Part shown: piece by piece, positions 54,003 through 63,287 of the stretch
Numbering within the stretch: the first letter of the stretch is position 1
Layout of the letters: every line of letters starts with the position of its first letter
Assembly: GCA_046349435.1 (NCBI GenBank)
Contig: JAXMCI010000042.1
Span: 5,779-69,778, forward strand
Length of the DNA: 64,000 nucleotides
Direction: 5' to 3'
Origin: JAXMCI01 sp046349435
GTDB taxonomy: Bacteria > Pseudomonadota > Alphaproteobacteria > Dongiales > Dongiaceae
Made by a program: the position numbers and the translations under genes
Notes under the pieces: model-generated
What the model saw: only the letters and a program-made list of their open reading frames with translations
Told to the model about the DNA's origin: nothing
The model's database searches: none

Positions 54003-55000
54003 CGCGCATCGGCCTCACCTACGACCTGCGCGAGGACTACCTCGCCCAGGGCTACGGCCTGGAAGAGACGGCCGAGTTCGACCGGCCGGAGACGATCGCC
54101 GGCCTCGAGGGCGCGCTCCGGGGCCTGGGCTACGCGACCGACCGCATCGGCTCGGTGCGCCAGCTCGCCGCCCGGCTGGTCGCCGGCGACCGCTGGGACC
54201 TCGTCTTCAACATCGCCGAGGGGCTGCGCGGCATCGGCCGCGAGGCGCAGGTGCCGGCGCTGCTCGACGCCTGGGAGATCCCCTACACCTTCTCCGACCC
54301 GATGGTGATGGGGCTGACCCTGCACAAGGGCATGGCCAAGCACGTGGTCCGCGACCGCGGCATCCCGACCGCCGCCTTCGCGGTGATCGAGAGCCGGGCC
54401 GACCTCGCCGGGCTCGACCTGCCCTACCCGCTGTTCGCCAAGCCGGTGGCCGAGGGCACCGGCAAGGGGGTGACCCCCGCCTCGCGGGTGGCCGACGCCG
54501 CGGCGCTGCGCCGGGTGACCGGCGAGCTGCTCGAGCGGTTCCGCCAGCCGGTGCTGGTCGAGACCTTCCTGCCCGGCCGCGAGTTCACCGTCGGGATCAC
54601 CGGCAGCGGCCCCGCCGCCGCCGCCGTCGGGGTCATGGAGGTGGTGCTGGGCGAGCGCGCCGAGGCCGGCGTCTATTCCTACGTGAACAAGGAAGAGAGC
54701 GAGACGCGGGTCGACTACAGCCTGGCCGACGACGCCGAGGCGCGCGCCGCGGCCGAGGTCGCGCTGGCCGCCTGGCGGGCGCTCGGCTGCCGCGACGGCG
54801 GCCGGGTCGACATCCGCTCCGACGCCGCGGGCCGGCCGCATTTCCTCGAGGTCAACCCGCTGGCCGGGCTGCATCCCGAGCATTCCGACCTGCCGATCAT
54901 GTGCGGGCTGGCCGGCATCGCCTACCAGGACCTGATCGGCCGCATCGTCGAATCGGCGCTCGCCCGCGCCGGCCTCGGCCGTCGGGCGGCGGCGGAGTAG
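53999..55000 (+). CDS. ATP-grasp ligase, D-Ala-D-Ala ligase-like (first copy)
   Basis: 333 residues, starting at the ATG overlapping the kamA stop by 4 bp. Ddl-like motifs: DLVFNIAEGLRG, IPYTFSDPMVMGLTLHKGMA, ATP-binding YPLFAKPVAEGTGKGV, ETFLPGREFTVGI, and metal-binding FLEVNPLAGLHPEHSDLP. It lacks the cell-wall cluster context (murC, ddl, ftsQ) and is paired with a second ligase, so a role in joining amino acids other than D-alanine is likely. Confidence 0.9.
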   Translation: MTRIGLTYDLREDYLAQGYGLEETAEFDRPETIAGLEGALRGLGYATDRIGSVRQLAARLVAGDRWDLVFNIAEGLRGIGREAQVPALLDAWEIPYTFSDPMVMGLTLHKGMAKHVVRDRGIPTAAFAVIESRADLAGLDLPYPLFAKPVAEGTGKGVTPASRVADAAALRRVTGELLERFRQPVLVETFLPGREFTVGITGSGPAAAAVGVMEVVLGERAEAGVYSYVNKEESETRVDYSLADDAEARAAAEVALAAWRALGCRDGGRVDIRSDAAGRPHFLEVNPLAGLHPEHSDLPIMCGLAGIAYQDLIGRIVESALARAGLGRRAAAE

Positions 55001-55006
55001 CCGGCG

Positions 55007-56077
55007 GTGCTGGTTTCCCTGCAGCGCCGCCGCGGCCGCGTCGCCATCCTGCACGGCGCGGTGGCGCCCGACGCCGGCCCCGACGAGCAGGACACGCTGG
55101 TCCAGGTCGCCTGGCTGGCCGAGACCCTGCGCGGCCTGGGCTTCGCCCCGGTGCCGGTGCCGCTGTCGCTCGATCTCGGCGCCGCCCGGGCGCAACTCGG
55201 CGCGATCCGGCCGGCCTTCGTCGTCAACATCGTCGAGTCGATCGACGGCCAGGGCCGCCTCATCCATCTCGGGCCGGCGCTGCTCGATTCGCTCGGCCTC
55301 GCCTATACCGGCTCGGGCACCGAGGCGATCTTCCTGACCTCCAACAAGCTGGTCGCCAAGCGGATGATGGCGGCGGCCGGGATCCCCACCCCGCCCTGGA
55401 TCGAGGGCGAGGCGGCGCCCGGCTTCGGCGGCCCCTACATCGTCAAGTCGGTCTGGGAGCACGCCTCGATCGGCATCGACGCGAGCTCGATCGTCGCCGA
55501 CCCGCAGAAGGTGCCGGCGCTGCTGCGCCGCCGCCAGCGCCGCCACGGCGGCGACTGGTTCGCCGAGCGCTACATCCCCGGCCGCGAGTTCAACCTGGCC
55601 CTGCTCGCCGGGCCGGAGGGCATGGTCCTGCTGCCGCCCGCCGAGTGCGTCTTCCGCGACTATCCCGACGGCAAGCCGCGCATCGTCGACTACGCCGCCA
55701 AGTGGGACGACAGCTCCTTCGAGTACCACAACACGCTGCGGCGCTACGACTTCCCGCCGGAGGACGCGGCGCTGCTCGCCCGGCTCGAGGCGGCGGCGCT
55801 GGCCTGCGCGCGCCTGTTCGACCTGCACGGCTATGCCCGGGTCGACGTCCGGGTGGACGCGGCGGGCACGCCGCAGGTGCTCGAGGTCAACGCCAACCCC
55901 TGCCTGTCGCCCGATGCCGGCTTCGCCGCCGCCGCCGCGGCGGCCGGGCTGGACGGCGCCGCCGTGCTGCGCCGGATCATCGCCGACCGGGTCGGCGGCC
56001 GGCAGGGCCCGCCGCGGCGCGAGGAAGCGCCGGCGCGGCCGGCCCAGGCGGAGGCCGCCGCGCCGCGGCCGCGATGA
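55007..56077 (+). CDS. ATP-grasp ligase, D-Ala-D-Ala ligase-like (second copy)
   Basis: 356 residues from GTG, 6 bp after the first ligase. Motifs: AFVVNIVESIDGQGRL, YTGSGTEAIFLTSNKLVAKR, GPYIVKSVWEHASIGID, ERYIPGREFNLALLAGPEGM, DVRVDAAGTPQVLEVNANPC. It is only distantly similar to the first copy and should activate a different acid or accept a different amine. The C-terminal 25 residues are low-complexity (Ala, Pro, Arg). Confidence 0.9.
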   Translation: MLVSLQRRRGRVAILHGAVAPDAGPDEQDTLVQVAWLAETLRGLGFAPVPVPLSLDLGAARAQLGAIRPAFVVNIVESIDGQGRLIHLGPALLDSLGLAYTGSGTEAIFLTSNKLVAKRMMAAAGIPTPPWIEGEAAPGFGGPYIVKSVWEHASIGIDASSIVADPQKVPALLRRRQRRHGGDWFAERYIPGREFNLALLAGPEGMVLLPPAECVFRDYPDGKPRIVDYAAKWDDSSFEYHNTLRRYDFPPEDAALLARLEAAALACARLFDLHGYARVDVRVDAAGTPQVLEVNANPCLSPDAGFAAAAAAAGLDGAAVLRRIIADRVGGRQGPPRREEAPARPAQAEAAAPRPR

Positions 56078-56568
56078 GCGGCGGCCCCGGTTTCCGCACG
56101 GCGCCGCGCCCGGCCGACATCGACGCCGTGCGCGGCCTCGTCGCCGCCACCGGCTTCTTCTCCGAGGAGGAGGTCGCGGTGGCGGGCGAGCTGGTCGAGG
56201 AGCGGCTCGCCCGCGGCGCCGCCAGCGGCTACGAGTTCCTGCTCGCCGACGGCGCCGACGGCCTCGCCGGCTACAGCTGCTACGGCCACATCGCGCTGAC
56301 CCAGGCCAGCTGGGACCTCTACTGGATCGCCGTGGCGCCGGCGCGGCGCGGCCAGGGCCTCGGCCGGCAGCTGCTGCGGGCGAGCGAGGCGGCGGTGGCG
56401 ACGGCCGGCGGCCGGGCCCTCTATGCCGAGACCTCGTCGCGCCCGCTCTACCTGCCGACCCGCGCCTTCTATCTCGCCTGCGGCTATCGCGAGGCGGCCA
56501 GCATCCCGGACTTCTACGCCCCGGGCGACGGCAAGGTGGTCTTCGAGAAGCGGCTCGGGCCGGTCTGA
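56074..56568 (+). CDS. GNAT-family N-acetyltransferase
   Basis: 164 residues, starting at an ATG overlapping the ligase stop by 4 bp. Acetyl-CoA-binding motif A is YWIAVAPARRGQGLGRQLL, followed by ALYAETSSRPLYLPTRAFYL and ACGYREAASIPDFYAPGDGK. It acetylates a primary amine. In the cassette the natural substrate would be beta-lysine or its ligation product, as AblB acetylates beta-lysine in archaea. Confidence 0.9.
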   Translation: MSGGPGFRTAPRPADIDAVRGLVAATGFFSEEEVAVAGELVEERLARGAASGYEFLLADGADGLAGYSCYGHIALTQASWDLYWIAVAPARRGQGLGRQLLRASEAAVATAGGRALYAETSSRPLYLPTRAFYLACGYREAASIPDFYAPGDGKVVFEKRLGPV

Positions 56569-56570
56569 GG

Positions 56571-59521
56571 TCAGCCGCGGCGCCGGACGCCGGCCAGCCG
56601 CTGCCCGACCATGCGGTTGAGCTCGGCCTTGTGGAACGGCTTGCCGATCAGGTTGACGCCCTCCTCCAGCGCGGCCGCCTGCGCGGCGCCGGTGTAGCCC
56701 GACATGAAGAGGACGGGCAGGCCGGGCCGCAGCTGCTGCACCCGGCTGGCCAGCCCCACCCCGTCGAGGCCGTCGCCGAGGAGCACGTCGCTCAGCAGCA
56801 GGTCGATGTCGGGCGTCCGCTCGACCAGCGTCAGCGCCTGGCGGCCGTCGGCCGCCGTCAGCACGCGGTAGCCGAGGTCGATCAGCATCTGGGCCGCGAG
56901 GTCGCGGACATCGGCCTCGTCATCGACCAGCAGGATCAGCGGCGGCTGGGCCGGGGCCGGCACCGGCCGCGCCGGGGCCGCCGCATCCGCCGGCTCGGCG
57001 GCGCGCGGCAGATGGAGCCGCACCGTGGTGCCGCGGCCCTCGACGCTGTCGATCGTCACCCAGCCGCCGGACTGCTCGACGAAGCCGTGGATGGTGGCCA
57101 GCCCCAGGCCGTTGCCCTTGCCCTCCGGCTTGGTCGTGAAGAAGGGCTGGAAGGCGCGCGCCAGCACGTCCGGCGGCATGCCGACCCCGGTGTCGGAAAC
57201 CGACAGGGTGACGAACGCGCCCGGCCGCGCCGCGGCGGAGGCGCCGCCATCGGCCGCCGCGCCATTGCCGATCGCGATGGTCAGCACGCCGCCCTGGGCC
57301 ATGGCGTCGCGGGCATTGTCGACGAGGTTCAGCAGGGCGTCCTCGACGCGCACCGGATCGGCCATCGCCCGCCACGGCTCGGGCCCGGCTTCGATCCTGA
57401 GCTCGATCGCGTCGCCCAGGATGCGGCGCAGCGCCACCTCCATGCCGGCGACCAGCCGGCGCAGATCGACCGGACGCGGGCTCGGCGCCTGCCGGCGCGA
57501 GAAGGAGCGCAGGCGCCGCGTCAGGTCGGCGGCCCGCGTCGCGGCGCGGATGATCGCGTCGATGTCCCGCCCGGTGGCCGGCCGCTCGGTCATCAGCTCG
57601 GCGCGGCCGAGGATGATCGCCAGCAGGTTGTTGAACTCGTGCGCCACGCCGCCGGTCAGCCGGCCGATCGCCTGCATCGCCTCGGCCCGGCGCAGCCGCT
57701 CCTCGGTGGCGCGCTGCTCGGTGACGTCGAGCCCGATGCTGCCGATGGCGGCCAGGCTGCCGGCGCCGTCGAACACCGGGAAGGCGACCCGCGAGACCCG
57801 CCGGCGGCGGCCGTCGGCGAGCACCACGTCGGTCTCGACCTCGCTCGCCGCGAGCGTCTCGGCGACCCGGTGGTCCTGGCCGGCGACGCTGTCGGCGACC
57901 GGCGGGGGCAGCAGGTCGAAGACGGTGTGGCGCGCCGGATCCTCGACCGGGATCCCGTAGCGCTGGGTGAACATCCTGTTGATCAGCAGATAGTGCCCGT
58001 CGAGACGCTTCAGCACGACGGTGGCGGGGACGTGGTCGACGATGCTGCGCAGCAGGCGCTCGCTGTCGGCGAGCGCCTGCTGCGAGCGCTTCAGCTCGCT
58101 GACGTCGACGGCGATGGTGACGACCGCCTTCACCTGGCCCGACCCGTCGCGGATCGGCACCGTGTTGTCGAGCCAGGTGCTCGCGCTGCCGGCGTCGTCG
58201 ACGAAGACGGATTCCCGGATGCCGCTGGCGCGGCCCGTCTCGAGCGCCCGGGCGAAGGCCTCCTCGACCCGCCGGGCGAAGGCCGCGGGATAGAGATCGG
58301 CCGGGCGCTTGCCGACGAACCAGCCGACCGGCCGCCCGAGCAGCCGGGCCAGCCCGGCATTGACCAGCAGGTAGCGGCCCGCCGGATCCTTGACGTCGAC
58401 GACCGCGGGAACGCCGTCGACCACGGTGCGCAGCAGCGCCTCGGTGTCGGTGAGCCTGGCCTGCTGCTCGGCCACCGTGCTGGCCCGCGCCTCGAGGATG
58501 GCCGCGAGCGCGCCGATGTCGCCGGAGGGCGCCGGGGCGTCCGCCGCGCCCGGGAGAGCACGCGTCGCATCCTGGTTGCGCCGCACCAGGTCGCGCAGCG
58601 GCGGGAGATCAGCCGCTCGCCGCCGGCGAAGCCGAGCGCCAGCATGAGCGCGGTGATGCCGCCGATCGACAGCAGGTGGCGGAGCATCCTGCTCTGCTCG
58701 GCCGCGTCGAGCGGCGCCACCGGCCAGCCGATGACGGCCTCGACCGCCGCGCTCCCCGGCGCCAGCGGGATGTCGAGCTGGAAGAAGTTGCGCTCGACCC
58801 CGTCGAGCCCCGCCGCCGTCACCGGCTCGCCGGGCAGCCGGCCGCGCAGCGCCGCCTGGATCGCCTGCATCCGCGCCCGGCTGCCCTCGGCCGGAGCCGC
58901 GGGATAGCTCGCCAGGACGGTGCCGTCGGGAGCCGCGGCGGCCAGCTCCACCCCGGCCGGCATCGGCAGCTTGCCGACCCGCTCGGCGAACCAGCGCAGC
59001 GACAGGGTGGCGCCGATCACCCCGACCGGCCGGCCGTCGGCGCCGGCCAGCGGCAGGGCCGGCTGGAAGGTCGCCGGCGCAGCCGCGGCGTCGTCGCCCG
59101 CGGGCGGCGCGGCGGCCGCCTGCAGCGCCGCCGCGAACCAGGGCTGGGCGGCGGCGGCGGCCTGGCCCTCGAGCGGCGCGCCGCTGCAGACCGGCCGGCC
59201 GCTGCGGTCGTAGGCGGTCAGCAGGGCGAAGCGCGGATCGCCGCGCATCACCCGCGCCAGCAGCTCGCCGCATGCCGCCGGCTCCAGCCCGCGCACGGCG
59301 GGATGGTCCGACAGCACGGTCAGCACCGAGAGCGCGGTACGCATCGCGGTGCGCAGCGCGAAGCTCGTCGCATCGGCCAGCCGCCTGGCGTCCTCGCGGG
59401 CCCATTGCTGCGCCTCGGCCTGGCTGGCCCGGTCCTCGACGATGTCCGCGATGGCGATGGGCAGCACGGTGGCCACCACGATGACGGCCAGCCGAACGCG
59501 CAGACTGTCCCACCACCGCAT
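56571..59521 (-). pseudogene. Hybrid sensor histidine kinase with C-terminal receiver, one frameshift
   Basis: With one base restored near 58600 this is a 983-residue protein. Two N-terminal membrane helices flank a Cache-like sensory region (first: LRVRLAVIVVATVLPIAIAD). Then two PAS domains (about 340-580), a HisKA with GGVAHEFNNLLAIILGRAEL, an ATPase domain (DTGVGMPPDV, GKGNGLGLATIHGFV), and a receiver (VDDEADVRDLAAQ, LLLSDVLLGD). The break lies at TCCCGCCGCTG, where TCCCGGCCGCTG would keep the frame. The gene is likely intact in the organism. Confidence 0.85.
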
Positions 59522-59707
59522 CCGCCCTATCCCGCCCTGCCCGGGTCCTGATCACCTGGGACGCACGCTGCCGCGCCGCCCCGCGCGAGCGGCGCCCGGC
59601 GACCCGGCCGTCTCCCTGATCGGCGCTTCGCTTAACAGAGGACGGCCGGCGTCACAACCCGAGCTTGGCCGTAGTGCGGGCGGCGCCCTCCTCGGGCCCG
59701 GGACCCG

Positions 59708-62206
59708 CTACTTCGCGGCGGTGGCGGCGGCCAGCCGGCGGCGCGCCACCTCGTCGATCTGCTGGCGCAGCGCCGGGTCGGTGCCGAGCAGCGCATCGAC
59801 GTCGCGGGCGTAGAGGACGAGCAGCCGGCAGAACCCCAGGGTGACCACGTCGGCGGTGCGCGGCCGGTGGGCGAGCAGCGCGATCTCGCCGAAGAAGTCG
59901 CCGCTGCCGAGCCGGATCGGCTGCGGCGAGAGCCGCACCTCGACGGCACCGGAGGCGATGAAGTACATGGCGTCGCCGCGCTCGCCGGCGGTGACGACGC
60001 GCTCGCCCGGCAGCGCCAGCCGCGGCCGCATCAGCGTCGCGATGTGGCGCAGCCGGCTCTCCTCCAGCCCGGCGAAGATCGGCACGCGGGCGATCATCGC
60101 CTCGCGCTGCAGCGAGACGTCGAGATGCGGCCGCTGGTCGATCGCCTTCCAGCGCAGCCCCAGCCGGCGCGTCAGGTCGTTGTAGACCTCCTGGCTGATC
60201 ACCGACTCGCTCAGCATGGTGCGGTAGCGCTCGGCCTCGAGCCGCCAGGTCACCCGGGCGAGGTAGCGGGCCTGCAGGTCGCGGGCATAGTCGGGATATT
60301 GCAGCTTGAGGGCGAGCAGCGCCTGCTGGGTGGCGGCCAGCCGCGCCTGCAGGATCTCGCCCAAGGTGCGGGCCGTCGCCTCGCCGAGCAGCGCGCCGAT
60401 ATTGTGCCGGTTGAACTCGATCAGCTTGCGCACCAGCATCTCGCCGATCAGCAGCTGCTCGAAGCGGGTGCTGAGCGCCTTGGCCAGCCAGCGCTCGTGC
60501 CCGAGCTGGTGCTGCATCCAGAGCGCCAGCCGGAAGCCGCGCGGGAAGGCGAGCGCGCCCCACATCGCCGTCTCGTAGCCGGCCCGCCCGCCGGTCTTGG
60601 CGCCGTCCAGCAGCCGGCCGGCATGGGCCAGCGCGGCATGGACGATGGTGCGGCCGATGGTGCGGCCCTTGAAGCCGACGAAGCAGAGCTCCTGCTCGTG
60701 CGAGGCGAGCGTCGCCAGGCCGATATGGATGAGGTCGTCCTCGGTCAGCGCATGGCCATCGCGCCGGTCGGTGATGGTGCCGATGCGGGCCGCGATCTCG
60801 TCGACCGCGCCGGCGGCGATCGGCGGCTCGAACTCGTCCTCGCGGGCGATCGTCTCGATGCGCTGCTTGATCTCGCCGAGCGCCAGCGCGACGGCGCGGT
60901 CGCGCACCGCCTGCTCGGTCGGCGACAGCCGGTCGAGCCCGAGCACGCGGATCAGCGGCCGGAGCGTGATGCCGTTGACGAACAGGGTGAAGAGCACGAA
61001 GCCGATGGTCATCACCGCGACGAAGTGGCGGACCTCCTCCGGCATGGCCGCGTTCTCGGTGACCGCGATGGCCAGCGCCAGCGACACCGCGCCGCGCAGC
61101 CCGCCCCACAGGATGACCACCTTGTAGGGCCCGCTGATCCGGCCGGAGAGCCTGAGGCCGGAGAGCGCCGGCATCAGCCCGAAGACGACGGTGGCCCGCG
61201 CCACCAGGGTGGCCACCACCAGCACCACCAGCGGCACGATGTCCTCGGGCCCGACATGCCCGAGCATCTGCGGCACCAGCAGCGCGGCCATCAGGAAGAT
61301 CAGCGAGTTGGCCCAGAATCCCAGCTGCTCCCAGGTCTCGATCAGGCTGTCCCAGGTGGACGGGGTCACCCGGGTGCGGCCGTAGGAGCCCATCACCAGC
61401 GCCGCCACCACCACGGCGACCACGCCGGAGACCTCGAGATAGACGTCGGCCACCACGAAGACGAGATAGGCGAGGCTGACGGTCAGCGTGATCTCGGCGA
61501 GCCGCCAGCCATTGATCAGCGAGATCAGCGCGCAGGCCGCCCGCGCCGCGACGAAGCCGGCCGCGGCGCCGCCGGCGAAGGAGCGCAGGAAGTGCAGGAT
61601 CGTGCCGCCAACCCCTTCCTGGTGGCCGCCCACCAGCAGCCCGGCCAGCACCGTGAAGAGGGCGATCGCGGCGGCGTCGTTGAACAGGCTCTCGCCCTCG
61701 ACCAGGATGCTGAGCCGCCGCGGCGCGCCGATGTCGCGGAAGATCCCGACCACCGCCGCCGGATCGGTGGTGGCGACGATCGAGCCGAGCAGCAGGCAGG
61801 CGGCTAGCCCGACCTCGGCGACGGCCGAGAGCGCGTAGCCGACCACGAAGGTGCAGACCAGCACCGCGACCACGGCAAGCAGCAGGATCGGCCCGCCATC
61901 GTCCATCAGCCGGCGCACGTCGATCGACAGGCCGGATTCGAAGAGCAGCGTGGGCAGGAAGATGAAGAGCAGGGCCTCGGAGGAGATGCCGAAGCCGTGC
62001 AGGGCGCCGAGGAAGTCGCCGAGCGGCCCCATCTCGCCGCCGCCGACATGCGGCGCGCCGGCGGCGACCACCGCGCCGAGCAGGCAGCCGACCACCGCCA
62101 GCAGCACCGTGTAGGGCAGGTTGAGCCGGCTCGCCAGCGGCGGCAGCAGGCTGACCAGGGCCAGGAGACCGGTCACCCCGAAGACGGTGACCACCACCTC
62201 ATGCAT
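59708..62206 (-). CDS. CPA1-type Na+/H+ antiporter with C-terminal cyclic-nucleotide-binding domain
   Basis: 832 residues. The N-terminal antiporter part (about 1-420) shows the NhaP-type motifs ATTDPAAVVGIF and EGESLFNDAAAIALFT with about 12 helices. A long helical cytoplasmic region follows. The last 130 residues form a cyclic-nucleotide-binding domain (FAGLEESRLRHIATLMRPRL, GDFFGEIALLAHRPRTADVV), where the Glu and Arg of the phosphate-binding cassette are kept. This points to allosteric control by cAMP or cGMP. A class III cyclase is encoded on the same strand upstream. Confidence 0.93.
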   Translation of the reverse strand: MHEVVVTVFGVTGLLALVSLLPPLASRLNLPYTVLLAVVGCLLGAVVAAGAPHVGGGEMGPLGDFLGALHGFGISSEALLFIFLPTLLFESGLSIDVRRLMDDGGPILLLAVVAVLVCTFVVGYALSAVAEVGLAACLLLGSIVATTDPAAVVGIFRDIGAPRRLSILVEGESLFNDAAAIALFTVLAGLLVGGHQEGVGGTILHFLRSFAGGAAAGFVAARAACALISLINGWRLAEITLTVSLAYLVFVVADVYLEVSGVVAVVVAALVMGSYGRTRVTPSTWDSLIETWEQLGFWANSLIFLMAALLVPQMLGHVGPEDIVPLVVLVVATLVARATVVFGLMPALSGLRLSGRISGPYKVVILWGGLRGAVSLALAIAVTENAAMPEEVRHFVAVMTIGFVLFTLFVNGITLRPLIRVLGLDRLSPTEQAVRDRAVALALGEIKQRIETIAREDEFEPPIAAGAVDEIAARIGTITDRRDGHALTEDDLIHIGLATLASHEQELCFVGFKGRTIGRTIVHAALAHAGRLLDGAKTGGRAGYETAMWGALAFPRGFRLALWMQHQLGHERWLAKALSTRFEQLLIGEMLVRKLIEFNRHNIGALLGEATARTLGEILQARLAATQQALLALKLQYPDYARDLQARYLARVTWRLEAERYRTMLSESVISQEVYNDLTRRLGLRWKAIDQRPHLDVSLQREAMIARVPIFAGLEESRLRHIATLMRPRLALPGERVVTAGERGDAMYFIASGAVEVRLSPQPIRLGSGDFFGEIALLAHRPRTADVVTLGFCRLLVLYARDVDALLGTDPALRQQIDEVARRRLAAATAAK

Positions 62207-62364
62207 GGCGGCGGTCTCCTAGGGCGCGGCCGATCGACCGGTCACCCCGCCCAGTCTCGACTCGATCGCCTGCGTCCGGCCCACCCTTGCCTGGATCGGC
62301 CTCGCCCCCAGGATCCCGTGGCCGGTACCGGCCGGCCGCCGCAGCCCGCGCCGCGTGCGCGGCA

Positions 62365-63162
62365 TCATCCGCCGGAGCCGCCGCGGCCACCGCCCTGGCC
62401 GCCGCTGTTGCTGCCGCGGCCGCCGCCACCGTCCCCGCCGCCGCCGCCACCCCCGCCGCCGCCGTCGCTCCCGCCGCCGCTCGCGTTGCTGGATTGGCCC
62501 TTGGGCGTGCCGTCGGGATTGCCGACCGTGCCCGGCGTGGAATTGACGTCGAGCGCCGTCTCCACGGCGTCGTCATAGCCGGTGCGGGCGCCGACCGAGA
62601 CGCCGTCGCATTTCGGCGTGACGATCAGGGTCTGGCCGATCTCCCCGTCCCGCGACTTGCCGCCGCAGGGGATGATCGTGCCGGCGCCCTCGAGGAAGGT
62701 GAACTCCGACTTGCCCTCGGCGTCGACGTAGACGATGACCTGGGTGCCGCGCACCGCCATGGTGGCGGTCGGCGTCCTCAGGTCGTAGCCTTCCTTGTTC
62801 TTCATGCTGCCGGTGACGAACCGGAAGATGCCCTTGCCGAAATTGACGCCGATCTCGCCGACCTGCTTGCTCGGGTCGTAGATGTACTTGTCGAGCACGA
62901 TGCTCGAGTTGGCGCCGACCTGGATCCGCGTATTGTCGAGGAAGAGCAGCGCCGTCCGGCCCGTCGCGCCGGTCGTCACCTTCTCGTCCGAGTAGACGTC
63001 GTCGCGGAAGTAGAGATCATCGGTCTCGCCGCCGACCCGGACGCCCTGGGCGCCGTAGAACTCCTTCTCGAAGACGCTGCCGACCTGGCTGTCGGCGGCC
63101 AGCGCCGGGATCGCCAGCCCGGCGAGTGCGGCGGTGGCCAGCAGCAATCTCCTCATGGTCAT
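62365..63162 (-). CDS. FecR-domain secreted protein with Gly-rich C-terminus
   Basis: 265 residues. The signal peptide (MRRLLLATAALAGLAIPALA) is followed by a FecR-like domain (VTTGATGRTALLFLDNTRIQ, ANSSIVLDKYIYDPSKQVGE, GIFRFVTGSMKNKEGYDLRT, TATMAVRGTQVIVYVD). The last 35 residues are almost only Gly and Ser. No FecI sigma factor or TonB receptor is nearby. FecR-type secreted proteins are found next to adenylate cyclases in several alphaproteobacteria, as here. ATG at 63156 is an alternative start. Confidence 0.88.
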   Translation of the reverse strand: MTMRRLLLATAALAGLAIPALAADSQVGSVFEKEFYGAQGVRVGGETDDLYFRDDVYSDEKVTTGATGRTALLFLDNTRIQVGANSSIVLDKYIYDPSKQVGEIGVNFGKGIFRFVTGSMKNKEGYDLRTPTATMAVRGTQVIVYVDAEGKSEFTFLEGAGTIIPCGGKSRDGEIGQTLIVTPKCDGVSVGARTGYDDAVETALDVNSTPGTVGNPDGTPKGQSSNASGGGSDGGGGGGGGGGDGGGGRGSNSGGQGGGRGGSGG

Positions 63163-63287
63163 CGCAACCCCCTGTCGGTGGCCGGCCGGGCGGCGCCCAT
63201 GCGCAATCGCTGCAAGCCGGCGAATCGTCCAAGTGATTGCAACATCATAGCAGGTTTTTGCCCCCGGCGCGCAGCCAAAAGCTGCGG

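Noticed and set aside
62365..63162. FecR-like protein considered as part of a TonB iron signalling system
   Set aside because: No FecI sigma factor or TonB receptor gene is present nearby, and the protein has a cleavable signal peptide instead of an inner-membrane anchor with cytoplasmic N-terminus.
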